From positions 5,343-69,342 of the forward strand of contig DAITVZ010000018.1 in NCBI GenBank assembly GCA_036841525.1: DNA of 64,000 bases, given 5' to 3'. The stretch comes from JAAYEA01 sp012689325 (lineage in GTDB: Bacteria > Chloroflexota > Anaerolineae > JAAYEA01). Positions 8,000-17,340 of the stretch are shown here, in pieces. The stretch's first letter is position 1. Each line of letters begins with the position of its first letter. The position numbers and the translations under genes were made by a program. The notes under the pieces are model-generated. The model worked only from the letters and a program-made list of their open reading frames with translations. It did not search any database and was not told where the DNA came from.

Positions 8000-8989
8000 T
8001 TATCCGGCCATGCGGATGCGGGGATCGACGACGGCCAGTAGAATATCCGAGAGCAAGGTGCCGATGACGGTGAGGGCGCTCGTCAGCAGGATAAAGCTGC
8101 CCGCCAGGTACATGTCCTGGGATTGCAGCGCGCGCAGTTGCAGAGGGCCCGTGGTTTGCAGGCTCAACACGATCGAGACAAAGGTCGTGCCGGAGATCAG
8201 GTTGGCCAGCGACCAGCCCACCGTGCTAAAGAAGGGGTTCATCGCCACGCGCACCGGGTACTTCCAGATCAGCTTGCCTTCCTTCAGCCCCTTGGCCCTG
8301 GCGGTGATGACGTAGGGCTTGTGCAACTCGTCCAGCAGGTTGGCGCGGGTGGTGCGGATGCCGCCGGCCGTGCTGCCCAGCGCCAGGATCAGCAAGGGGA
8401 TCCAGATGTGCTTGAGCATATCGACGAACTTGGCCCAGTTCCAGGGCGCAAGGATATACTGCTCCGAGAAGAGCCCGCCGACATTTAACCCCAGTTTGCT
8501 CATGGCCAGCCACATCACGATCAGCGCGATCAAAAAGCTGGGCGTCCCGATGCCGATAAAACTGATGGCGGACATGATATAATCCAGAATCGAGTATTGG
8601 TGGGTGGCCGAATAGACGCCCACGGGGATCGAGATGCACCAGCCAAAGACCATGGTGGAGAAGGAAAGGATCATGGTCAGGGCCAGGCGCTCCCAGATGA
8701 GCATCTTGACCGGCTTTTGCCACTCCATGGATTGGCCCCAGTCGCCCCGCAGGATGATGCCGCTGATCCACTTGAAGTACTGCACATAGACCGGCTCACC
8801 CAATCCATAGCGGACGCGCAGCGACTCGATCTCTTCTTCGTCCACGATATCGCCCTGCTGGCGCAATTGGGCCACATAGGAGGTCAAAAAGTCCCCCGGC
8901 GGCAACTGGATGATGACGAACGAGATGACCGAGATGACGAACAGGGTCGGAATCATCATCACCGCGCGCTTTAGAATGAATCGCAGCAT
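8000..8989 (-). CDS. ABC transporter permease, DppB/OppB family
   Basis: First permease of the pair, 329 aa. The N-terminal membrane helix L-R-F-I-L-K-R-A-V-M-M-I-P-T-L is typical of the DppB family, as are R-Y-G-L-G-E-P-V-Y-V-Q-Y near residue 60 and the coupling loop Y-V-I-T-A-R-A-K-G-L near residue 227. About six membrane helices are visible. The ATG has GAGGAGGGG upstream. A sigma70-type promoter lies about 290 nt upstream, leaving a long leader that contains a strong hairpin. The substrate is unknown; nearby glycosidases make an oligosaccharide possible. Confidence 0.88.
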   Translation of the reverse strand: MLRFILKRAVMMIPTLFVISVISFVIIQLPPGDFLTSYVAQLRQQGDIVDEEEIESLRVRYGLGEPVYVQYFKWISGIILRGDWGQSMEWQKPVKMLIWERLALTMILSFSTMVFGWCISIPVGVYSATHQYSILDYIMSAISFIGIGTPSFLIALIVMWLAMSKLGLNVGGLFSEQYILAPWNWAKFVDMLKHIWIPLLILALGSTAGGIRTTRANLLDELHKPYVITARAKGLKEGKLIWKYPVRVAMNPFFSTVGWSLANLISGTTFVSIVLSLQTTGPLQLRALQSQDMYLAGSFILLTSALTVIGTLLSDILLAVVDPRIRMAG

Positions 8990-9082
8990 TAAACCCCTCC
9001 TCTACTCGATCTATTAAGTCAACGACAAGTTCGACGTATGATGGCGGACGCTTTCGGCGACGCTAACCCGGATAAACGCAAA

Positions 9083-9116
9083 CAGGGCTTGACCACGGCA
9101 GCCGTGTCAAGCCCTG
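9083..9116 (-). terminator. Strong hairpin in the leader of the permease genes
   Basis: CAGGGCTTGA (9083-9092) pairs with TCAAGCCCTG (9107-9116), with an inner CACGGC/GCCGTG stem. On the minus strand it is followed by TTTGCGTTT. It could be an intrinsic terminator of a short leader RNA or an attenuator before the permease genes. Confidence 0.6.
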
Positions 9117-9269
9117 CAGGAAGAACATGCTATGAGGAAACGAGATTGCGAACGACAAACAGGCGATTCTGCTGTGCACTGGGCCACTCCGCCCCTTCAT
9201 AGCCAGCCAGCCCTGGCGCCGGCATCCTCTGTCGTGTGTGGCGCGTTTCCCGATCCCAACCACGGGATC
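9083..9269 (-). ncRNA. Candidate short leader RNA or small RNA
   Basis: A consensus promoter at 9276-9305 and the hairpin at 9083-9116 would bound a transcript of about 190 nt. A small 5' hairpin (GATCCC/GGGATC) is visible. I see no convincing peptide in it. I could not match it to 6S RNA, SRP RNA or a known riboswitch. It may instead be only the 5' leader of the permease mRNA. Confidence 0.3.
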
Positions 9270-9275
9270 ACCGCC

Positions 9276-9305
9276 ATTATACCATAGGCGTTTTCATCTT
9301 GTCAA
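9276..9305 (-). promoter_or_regulatory. Sigma70-type promoter for the permease genes or leader RNA
   Basis: On the minus strand TTGACA (9305-9300) and TATAAT (9281-9276) are both perfect consensus hexamers, separated by 18 nt. This is one of the best promoter matches in the window. Confidence 0.75.
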
Positions 9306-9348
9306 ACCGGGGCACATTCGCGCAAGCGAAATGCCCACTACACTGGGG

Positions 9349-9378
9349 AGCGGGGCGGATCACCCGATCCGCCCCGCT
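9349..9378. repeat. Perfect 13-bp inverted repeat
   Basis: AGCGGGGCGGATC and GATCCGCCCCGCT flank a 4-nt loop. It lies between the dnaK end and the permease promoter and could act as a terminator or insulating stem. There is no T-tract on either strand. Confidence 0.5.
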
Positions 9379-9401
9379 TGCTTGTGCAGGGCGAACCTGG
9401 C

Positions 9402-9539
9402 CTAGACGTGCTTGGCCGGATCGTCCCAGTAGAAGATCGGCGTGCCGACGAGGTGCTCGTCCGCCATCCGGTCGTTCGCAGTCAGTCCCTCCAGGGTGTT
9501 CAGCGGGCTCTCCTTGCCGACCAGCGCGCATTTGGGGCA
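9402..9539 (-). pseudogene. Possible zinc-ribbon gene remnant
   Basis: The minus frame ending at the TAG at 9402-9404 reads C-P-K-C-A-L-V-G-K-E-S-P-L-N and ends T-P-I-F-Y-W-D-D-P-A-K-H-V, which looks like real protein with a CxxC knuckle. There is no ATG, GTG or TTG start in this frame after the stop that precedes it, and the frame runs into the dnaK terminator. It may be the 3' remnant of a lost gene. It could also be chance, because G+C-rich frames often look protein-like. Confidence 0.35.
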
Positions 9540-9574
9540 AAAAAAGAGGCCCTGCCAGGATATGGCAGGGCCTC
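9539..9574 (-). terminator. Intrinsic terminator of dnaK
   Basis: A 12-bp stem GAGGCCCTGCCA/TGGCAGGGCCTC with a 5-nt loop is followed on the minus strand by seven T residues. It lies 17 nt beyond the dnaK stop. Confidence 0.9.
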
Positions 9575-9590
9575 GCGGTGATCAGCAATT

Positions 9591-11486
<1,896 letters not shown>

Positions 11487-11599
11487 AACATGTCCTCCTT
11501 GCGCCCATCGCCGGCGTTTATTGCCCGGGGCGATGTCCGGCGTCGTTTTCGAGCCAATTGCCGACCGCGACCGATCCTCTGGCGCGATCCATTGACACG

Positions 11600-11630
11600 A
11601 GTATAGCAGCCGACTGTTAGAAGAGCGCAA
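11600..11630 (-). promoter_or_regulatory. Putative dnaK promoter
   Basis: On the minus strand TATACT (11605-11600) is a good -10, and TTGCGC (11630-11625) is a weaker -35 at 19 nt. It lies about 110 nt upstream of the dnaK ATG and next to the long inverted repeat at 11635-11688. Confidence 0.45.
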
Positions 11631-11634
11631 GAGC

Positions 11635-11688
11635 AGTGCTAGAAGCGTGTTAGAGCTGCCCAGCAAACTATAACACGCCTCTAGCACT
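11635..11688. promoter_or_regulatory. Long inverted repeat between dnaK and hsp20, heat-shock operator candidate
   Basis: Eighteen-nt arms (11635-11652 and 11671-11688) with one mismatch surround an 18-nt spacer. The arms contain AGTGCTAG and CTAGCACT, which resemble the half-sites of CIRCE (TTAGCACTC/GAGTGCTAA) but in reversed order. Further TTAGA/TCTAA pieces flank it. It sits between the two divergent chaperone genes. Confidence 0.6.
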
Positions 11689-11775
11689 CCTCTAGCGTTG
11701 TTCTAACAAAACCCGGGTAGAATGAGCCTCGAAAGCAGCAAGCAGACCAAGCTTGATATCAAGGAGGTAATCACT

Positions 11776-12231
11776 ATGGCCGTAAACGTTTGGAGACCGC
11801 TCGAGGACATGATGAGCTTGCGAGAGGCGATGGATCATCTTTTCGAGTCCAGCGTGGTGCGCCCTGGCCGGACGGCCGCGGCAGACGCTTCCGCCGCCGC
11901 GCTGCCCGTGGACCTGTACGAGACCAAGGATGCCGTGGTGATCCAGGCGCGCGTCCCCGGCGTGAGCCCGGACGAGCTGGAGGTCACCGCGACCGAGGAG
12001 ACCGTCACCATCCAGGGCAAGTTGGCCAGCAACGCGCTTTCCGAGGAGGCCCCGCAGTGGCAGTGGTATCGCCGCGAGCTGTGGACGGGCAACTTTAGCA
12101 GGGTCGTGACCCTGCCCACCCGCGTCGATCTGAACAAGATCGAGGCCAACTTTAGCCATGGCCTGTTGACCCTCCACATTCCGAAAGCGGAAGAGGTCAA
12201 GCCCAAGAGCATCAAGATCACGGTCAAGTAA
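11776..12231 (+). CDS. Small heat-shock protein, Hsp20/alpha-crystallin family
   Basis: ATP-independent holdase of 151 aa. I chose the ATG at 11776, preceded by AAGGAGGTAATCACT; an upstream GTG or ATG is not needed. The N-terminus M-A-V-N-V-W-R-P-L-E-D-M resembles other bacterial Hsp20 proteins. An alpha-crystallin domain runs from about residue 45 to the end, with V-P-G-V-S-P-D-E-L-E-V and the C-terminal strand G-L-L-T-L-H-I-P-K-A. It is divergent from dnaK and monocistronic, with its own terminator. Confidence 0.93.
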   Translation: MAVNVWRPLEDMMSLREAMDHLFESSVVRPGRTAAADASAAALPVDLYETKDAVVIQARVPGVSPDELEVTATEETVTIQGKLASNALSEEAPQWQWYRRELWTGNFSRVVTLPTRVDLNKIEANFSHGLLTLHIPKAEEVKPKSIKITVK

Positions 12232-12244
12232 ACCAGTGACCGCG

Positions 12245-12278
12245 AGAGGGGAGCCGGAAACGGCTCCCCTCTTTTTTT
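12245..12278 (+). terminator. Intrinsic terminator of hsp20
   Basis: A 12-bp perfect stem (AGAGGGGAGCCG/CGGCTCCCCTCT) with a GAAA tetraloop is followed by a run of seven T residues. Confidence 0.93.
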
Positions 12279-12307
12279 GTCTCCTCCAGCCCCGGGCCGT
12301 CCCCCAT

Positions 12308-12335
12308 TTGCCCCCGGCGTGGAAAGCGTCATAAT
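12308..12335 (+). promoter_or_regulatory. Putative promoter of map
   Basis: TTGCCC (12308-12313), a 16-nt spacer and CATAAT (12330-12335) lie about 108 nt upstream of the map start. Confidence 0.45.
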
Positions 12336-12394
12336 GGGCGCCAGCACCATTGCGCCGAGGCGGGAGCGGGGGCGTGCCTTTCTCCCCGCATCTC

Positions 12395-12426
12395 GGAATC
12401 CGCGCGATCCTGTGAATCCACGTCCC
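12395..12426 (-). repeat. Dispersed degenerate repeat, copy 1
   Basis: Read on the minus strand, it begins GGGACGTGGATTC and ends GCGGATTCC. It is recognisably the same element as 29852-29884 (GGGACGCGGATTCC ... ACAGATTCC), in opposite orientation. It is made of irregular GCGGATT/CAGATT units. Confidence 0.5.
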
Positions 12427-12442
12427 ATTTTCGGAGTGCCCG

Positions 12443-13294
12443 ATGCAACGATTGCCTCGCAACGCGCCCTGCTGGTGTGGCAGCGGCAAAAAGTACAAGC
12501 AGTGCCATCTGCAAAGCGACCTGCGCCAGCAGCGCGCCCCCGCGCGGGCCGCCACGTTGGTCAAGACGCCCGAGCAGATCGAGGGCATCCGCGCGAGCTG
12601 CCAGCTCACCCGCGACATCCTGGACCGGCTGGAGGGGCGCATCGCCGCCGGCGTGACCACCAACGAGATCGATCGCTGGGTGTACGAGGACACGGTGGCT
12701 CACGGCGGGCGCCCCGCTGACCTGGGCTATCGCGGCTATCCCAAAAGCGTCTGCACCTCCATCAATAACGTCATCGTCCACGGCATCCCCGACGAGACCC
12801 CCCTGCGGGACGGCGATATCCTCAACGTGGACGTGACCACGGTGCTGGGGGGGTATTACGGCGATTCCAGCCGGATGTACCTCATCGGCGAGGTGGCGCC
12901 GGAGGCGCGCCGCCTGGTGGAGGTGACGCGCCAATGCCTGAACCTGGGCATCGCCCAGGTCAAGCCGGGCAACGCCATCGGCGATATCGGCCACGCCATC
13001 CAGCAGCACGCCGAAAGCTATGGCTATTCGGTGGTGCGCGACTTTGTGGGGCACGGCACCGGCCTCGAGTTCCACGAGGGGCTGCAAATCCCCCACTATG
13101 GCCGGCCCGGCACGGGCGGGGTCCTGGTCCCCAATATGACTTTTACCATCGAGCCGATGATCAACGCGGGCCGCTACGAGATCAAAATCCTGGACGATGG
13201 CTGGACGGCGGTCACCGCGGATGGCTCGCTCTCGGCGCAGTGGGAGCATACCGTGCGCGTGACCGAGGACGGTGTCGAGGTGCTCACGGCGTAG
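12443..13294 (+). CDS. map: Methionine aminopeptidase type I with N-terminal SEC-C zinc motif
   Basis: It removes the initiator Met from nascent proteins. The protein has 283 aa. A SEC-C-type zinc motif C-W-C-G-S-G-K-K-Y-K-Q-C-H occupies residues 10-22 and may bind ribosomes; the pita-bread catalytic domain follows. Metal ligands are visible as Asp in N-V-D-V-T-T, Asp in G-D-S-S-R-M, His in G-H-G-T-G-L-E-F-H-E, Glu in T-I-E-P-M-I-N and Glu in W-E-H-T-V. The GH2 gene follows after 13 nt, so it probably shares the transcript. Confidence 0.93.
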   Translation: MQRLPRNAPCWCGSGKKYKQCHLQSDLRQQRAPARAATLVKTPEQIEGIRASCQLTRDILDRLEGRIAAGVTTNEIDRWVYEDTVAHGGRPADLGYRGYPKSVCTSINNVIVHGIPDETPLRDGDILNVDVTTVLGGYYGDSSRMYLIGEVAPEARRLVEVTRQCLNLGIAQVKPGNAIGDIGHAIQQHAESYGYSVVRDFVGHGTGLEFHEGLQIPHYGRPGTGGVLVPNMTFTIEPMINAGRYEIKILDDGWTAVTADGSLSAQWEHTVRVTEDGVEVLTA

Positions 13295-13307
13295 GGCGGA
13301 GGGGTGC

Positions 13308-15089
13308 ATGCGCGAGGTGATCGATCTGAACGGGCCCTGGCGGTTTCTGCCCGACCTGGACCCGCAATATCACGACGATGACGAGTACGCCCGGCCCGAT
13401 TGGGACCGGCGCCACTGGGATTGGATGCCCGTCCCCGGCTGCTGGAACAAGCAGGCCGAGCGCTATGCCATCTATGAGGGCGTGGCCTGGTACGCGCGGA
13501 CCTTTGAGCTGCCCGGATGGGCCGAGGGCCGGGTGGGAGTGCTGCGCTTCGGCGCCGCCAACTATGCCGCGCGGGTCTATGTCAACGGCGTCCCGGTCGG
13601 CGAGCACGCCGGCGGCTATACCGAGTTCCTGGTGGACGCCAGCGCCGCCCTGCGCGCGGGCGAGAACCTGCTGGCCGTGCGCCTGGACAACCGGCGGCAG
13701 AGCATCCTCTTGCCCGCCTGCCTGGGCTGGTACAACTATGGCGGGCTGACCCGCGACGTGACCCTGGAGGTCAGCCAGGGCGGGCGCCTGGAGTGGGCGG
13801 GCGTCGAGGCCGAGCCGGCGGGCGCCGGGGCGGCGGGCCGTTGGCGGGCCGAGTGGCGGCCGGGCGGGGAGGCCGCCCGGATCGAGGCGCGTATCCGCGG
13901 GCCGCGGGGCGAGATCGTCTGGGAGGGGCGCCGGGCGCTGGCCCCCGGCGAGCGGTCGGTGGAGGTTGCCTTCACGCTGGACCGCGCCGAGCCCTGGTCG
14001 CCCGCCCATCCCGCGCTCTATACTCTGGAATTGGCGCTCGCCGCCGCCGATGGCCGCGCGCTGGATGATCTGGCGGCGCCCTTTGGCGTGCGCAGCCTGC
14101 GTGCCCAGGGCAACAAGATCCTGCTGAACGGCGAGAGCATCTGGCTCAAGGGCATCTGCTACCTGCCCGATCACCCCGTGACGGGGTTCACCTACGATGC
14201 CGCCGCCTTTCGCCGGGATTTGGACGATCTGCAGGCGCTGGGGGTCAACGCCCTCCGCTGCCACGTGCCGCTCCATGAAGCGATGTGGCGCGAGTGCGAC
14301 CGGCGGGGGCTCTTGGTCTGGTCCGAGGCGCCCATCTATTGCCTGGACCCCAAGGAAGAGACCGGCAGCGCCTTCAGCGACCCGGCCTACCTGGCCCTGG
14401 CGCGCGGGATGCTGACCGAGATGGTGCGCGCTGCCTATAATCACCCCAGCGCCATCCTCTGGAGCCTGGGCAACGAGTGCAAGGTCGCTCACCCCGAGGC
14501 CCCGGCCTTCTTTTCCGAGCTGGCCCGCACCGTGCGCGCGCTGGACCGCTCCCGCCTGCTCAGCTACGCCTCGCTCTATGGCGAGATGGGCGAGGTCGGC
14601 GACCTGCTGGACGTGGTGGGCGTCAACGAGTATTGGGGCTGGTACGACCGCGTCAGCGCGCGCCCGGGCCGGGACCGGCAACTGGAGCGCCAGGCGGCCC
14701 GCCGGGCCGACGGGACGCTGGCCCTGGAGATCGCGCCGCTGGACCTTGGCCGCCTGGAGCGCGAGCTGGTCGCCAAGGCGGCGCGCTACGACAAGCCGCT
14801 CCTGCTCACCGAGTTCGGCGCCGACGCCATCCCCGGCTACCGCGCCGACGACCTGGCGCTCTGGTCGGAGGATTACCAGGCCCATTGCCTGGAGGTGACC
14901 TACGAGGTGCTGCGCCAGGCTTCCCACGTCTGCGGAGCCTTTCCCTTCCTGTACCAGGACTATCCCGACCCGTCCAAGTACGTGAACGCCTATTGGGACG
15001 GGCTGAACTACAAGGGCGTCGTGACCTATGACCGCGCGCGCAAGGCCGGCTGGCAGGCGCTGCGCGAGATCTATGCGCGGATCGCCTAG
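13308..15089 (+). CDS. Glycoside hydrolase family 2 protein (beta-galactosidase/beta-glucuronidase type)
   Basis: Predicted retaining exo-beta-glycosidase of 593 aa. The start ATG has GGAGGGG upstream and gives the family N-terminus L-N-G-P-W-R-F-L-P-D. Domains in order: jelly-roll sugar-binding domain (about 1-165), Ig-like domain (about 170-270) and TIM barrel (about 275-590). The acid/base Glu is in W-S-L-G-N-E-C-K near residue 388, and the nucleophile Glu in L-L-T-E-F-G-A-D near residue 502. There is no signal peptide, so it acts on imported oligosaccharides. It heads a run of carbohydrate genes. The exact substrate cannot be read from sequence. Confidence 0.9.
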   Translation: MREVIDLNGPWRFLPDLDPQYHDDDEYARPDWDRRHWDWMPVPGCWNKQAERYAIYEGVAWYARTFELPGWAEGRVGVLRFGAANYAARVYVNGVPVGEHAGGYTEFLVDASAALRAGENLLAVRLDNRRQSILLPACLGWYNYGGLTRDVTLEVSQGGRLEWAGVEAEPAGAGAAGRWRAEWRPGGEAARIEARIRGPRGEIVWEGRRALAPGERSVEVAFTLDRAEPWSPAHPALYTLELALAAADGRALDDLAAPFGVRSLRAQGNKILLNGESIWLKGICYLPDHPVTGFTYDAAAFRRDLDDLQALGVNALRCHVPLHEAMWRECDRRGLLVWSEAPIYCLDPKEETGSAFSDPAYLALARGMLTEMVRAAYNHPSAILWSLGNECKVAHPEAPAFFSELARTVRALDRSRLLSYASLYGEMGEVGDLLDVVGVNEYWGWYDRVSARPGRDRQLERQAARRADGTLALEIAPLDLGRLERELVAKAARYDKPLLLTEFGADAIPGYRADDLALWSEDYQAHCLEVTYEVLRQASHVCGAFPFLYQDYPDPSKYVNAYWDGLNYKGVVTYDRARKAGWQALREIYARIA

Positions 15090-15122
15090 GCCGGCGACGC
15101 GATCCAATCTATCGGAGGAGCC

Positions 15123-16178
15123 ATGACCACCGTCGAGATGACCCCGGACAACTATGTCCACGTCCTGGCCAAGGACGTCTATCGTCCCTTTGCCTTTCGC
15201 GCCGAGACCCCGGAAGAGCTGGTCGCCTGGCAACGGGCCTTTCGCCCCCACCTATTGGGGCTGCTGGGCGTGGACCGCATCGCCGCCCGCGGCAAGCCCG
15301 ACCTCGCCCCCAGGCAGCTCGGCGAGGAGGACCTGGGCGACCACATCCGCGAGGAGTGGACCATCCAGTCCGAGCCGGGCTTCTATTTCCCCTTCTATCT
15401 CTTGCGCCCCAAGCGGCAGGACGGGCCGCGCCCCCTGGTGCTGACGCCCCACGGCCACGGCAAGGCGGGCAAGCGCACCTATGTGGGCATCGCCGACGGC
15501 GAGTATGAAGCCCAATCCATCGCCGAGGGCGAGCGCGACGTCGCCCTGCAGGCGGTGCGGGAGGGGTATATCGCGCTGGCCCCGGACGTGCGCGCCTTTG
15601 CCGGGCTGCGCCGCCAGCAAGAAAAGGAGATCGACCAGACCTCCTCCTGCCGCACCTTGCAGATGCACGCCATGCTCTTTGGACGGACGCTGATCGGCGA
15701 GCGGGTCTGGGACATGGGCCGCCTGATCGACTATGGCGCCACCCGCCCCGAGGTGGACATCCGCAAGGTGCTGATCACCGGCAACTCGGGCGGCGGGACC
15801 GTCTCGCTCTTTGCCGCGGCCTGCGACGAGCGGATCACCGTGGCCGCGCCCTCCTCCTACTTTTGCACCTTTGAGCATTCCATCGGCTCCATCCACCACT
15901 GCGAATGCAACTATGTGCCGGGGATCATGGCTGCCGCCGAGATGTACGACGTGGCCGGGCTGACCGCGCCGCGTCCCTTCCTGGCCGTGGCCGGGCGCGA
16001 GGATCCCATCTTTCCCTATCCGGCGGTGCAGGAGGCCTTTACCAAGCTCCATCGCGTCTATGAGGTCGCCGGCGTGCCAGAGCGCTGCCGCCTCTATACC
16101 GGCGCCGGCGGGCATCGCTACTATAAAGAGGACGTCTGGCCCTTTGTGCGGCGGGCCTTTGCCGAGTGGGTGCCCTGA
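15123..16178 (+). CDS. Alpha/beta-hydrolase, acetyl-xylan esterase/dienelactone hydrolase-like
   Basis: A 351-aa cytoplasmic hydrolase; the ATG has GGAGGAG just upstream. The nucleophile elbow G-N-S-G-G-G is near residue 221. A late Asp in G-R-E-D-P-I-F-P and the His in A-G-G-H-R-Y-Y complete a plausible triad. The core starts at L-V-L-T-P-H-G-H-G-K. Similar proteins occur beside GH2 and GH42 genes and are annotated as acetyl-xylan-esterase-like, so removal of acyl groups from sugars is a reasonable guess. The reaction is not proven. Confidence 0.8.
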   Translation: MTTVEMTPDNYVHVLAKDVYRPFAFRAETPEELVAWQRAFRPHLLGLLGVDRIAARGKPDLAPRQLGEEDLGDHIREEWTIQSEPGFYFPFYLLRPKRQDGPRPLVLTPHGHGKAGKRTYVGIADGEYEAQSIAEGERDVALQAVREGYIALAPDVRAFAGLRRQQEKEIDQTSSCRTLQMHAMLFGRTLIGERVWDMGRLIDYGATRPEVDIRKVLITGNSGGGTVSLFAAACDERITVAAPSSYFCTFEHSIGSIHHCECNYVPGIMAAAEMYDVAGLTAPRPFLAVAGREDPIFPYPAVQEAFTKLHRVYEVAGVPERCRLYTGAGGHRYYKEDVWPFVRRAFAEWVP

Positions 16179-16187
16179 GCAAGCGAG

Positions 16188-17315
16188 GTGGCCGTGGCGC
16201 GCGCGCCGTTCGATCGACTCTTCGAGACCGACCAGCTCACCAAGCGGGAGCGCGTGGAGCGCACGCTCCGCCTGCAGCCGGTGGACCGCGTGGCGCTCCA
16301 CGACCAGGTGAGCTTTAACCCCGGCGTCATCGCGCTCTATACCGGGCGGGACGTCCGCGGCTTTGACTATACCTACCAGGAGATTGGCCAGGTGATCCGG
16401 CGGACGCTGGACGCCTGCTTTCCCCCCGCGGCGCCCCGGGGCTCGGCGCGCGAGACCGACGCCGACGGGTTCGTCATACAGCGCGACCAGTGGACCACCT
16501 GGACCGTGAGCCGCCCCTTCGCCGACGTGGCGGGCGCGCGGGCCTACCTCCTGCACAAGATGCGCGAGCTGCGCCAGGCCCCCTTCGACCCCGACGCCGA
16601 GCGAGCGCGCCACCGGCAGCGGATGCAGTCGCTGCAGCAGCTCATCGGCGACACGGTGATCATCGACTATTCGATCAGCGTGGGATTCTGCGACTGCTGG
16701 TCGCGGCTGGGGCTGGAGCTGTTCATCTTGCTCTATGACGAGGACCCGCAGGTGGTCCACGACTATATCGAGCTCCACGCCACGCGAGACTTGCGTCGGC
16801 TCCATGCCATCGCCGACCCGGCGCTCTCGCCGGTGGTGCTCATCGCCGAGGACTATGCCACCAAGCACGGGCCGATCTTTAGCCCGGCCTTTTTGCGGCG
16901 CGTCCACTTCCCCTGGGTGGCTGAGCTGGCCAGCGCCTGGCACGAGCACGGGCTCAAGGTGCTCTACCATAGCGATGGCAACTATCGCTCCACCATCCCC
17001 GACCTGATCGCCTGCGGCGTGGATGGTTTCTACTGCCTGGAGCCGGGCGTGGGGATGGACATCGTCGGGCTCAAGCAGCAATGGCCCGGCCACGTCTGGG
17101 CCGGGGGCGTGGATGGGGTGGACCTTTTGGAGCGCGGCGCGCCGGAGCAGGTGGCCGCCGAGGTGCGGCGGCACATCCTGGAGACCGGCGCCCTGCGCGC
17201 CGGCGGCATGTTCGTCGGCTCCTCCAGCGAGATCAACCCGCCCATCCGCCCGGAGAACTATCGGGCCATGGTGGAGGCGGCCGGCAGCCTGACCAACCCC
17301 GGGTTTGCGGGCTAG
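16188..17315 (+). CDS. Uroporphyrinogen decarboxylase (URO-D) family protein
   Basis: A 375-aa TIM-barrel protein of the URO-D/corrinoid methyltransferase superfamily, not a haem gene by context. The start is a GTG at 16188, but a second GTG at 16194 has better spacing to GCGAGG. Typical pieces are V-L-Y-H-S-D-G-N-Y near residue 255, G-V-D-G-F-Y-C-L-E-P near 280, and the C-terminal S-S-E-I-N-P-P-I-R-P-E-N-Y. Members of this family often sit in carbohydrate or methyl-transfer clusters of Chloroflexota and Planctomycetes with unknown function. It lies between the esterase and GH42 with short spacing, so it is probably co-expressed. Confidence 0.8.
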   Translation: MAVARAPFDRLFETDQLTKRERVERTLRLQPVDRVALHDQVSFNPGVIALYTGRDVRGFDYTYQEIGQVIRRTLDACFPPAAPRGSARETDADGFVIQRDQWTTWTVSRPFADVAGARAYLLHKMRELRQAPFDPDAERARHRQRMQSLQQLIGDTVIIDYSISVGFCDCWSRLGLELFILLYDEDPQVVHDYIELHATRDLRRLHAIADPALSPVVLIAEDYATKHGPIFSPAFLRRVHFPWVAELASAWHEHGLKVLYHSDGNYRSTIPDLIACGVDGFYCLEPGVGMDIVGLKQQWPGHVWAGGVDGVDLLERGAPEQVAAEVRRHILETGALRAGGMFVGSSSEINPPIRPENYRAMVEAAGSLTNPGFAG

Positions 17316-17340
17316 CGGCCCGCGTCAAGGAGGACGCCAG

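Noticed and set aside
9117..9269. 6S RNA or SRP RNA in the permease leader
   Set aside because: The length suits 6S RNA, but the two ends do not pair into the required long stem, and the SRP GGAAG/AGCAG core is absent.
15252..17174. 640-codon minus frame under the esterase and URO-D genes
   Set aside because: It shows no motif and has a composition typical of antisense frames; both plus-strand genes are clear.
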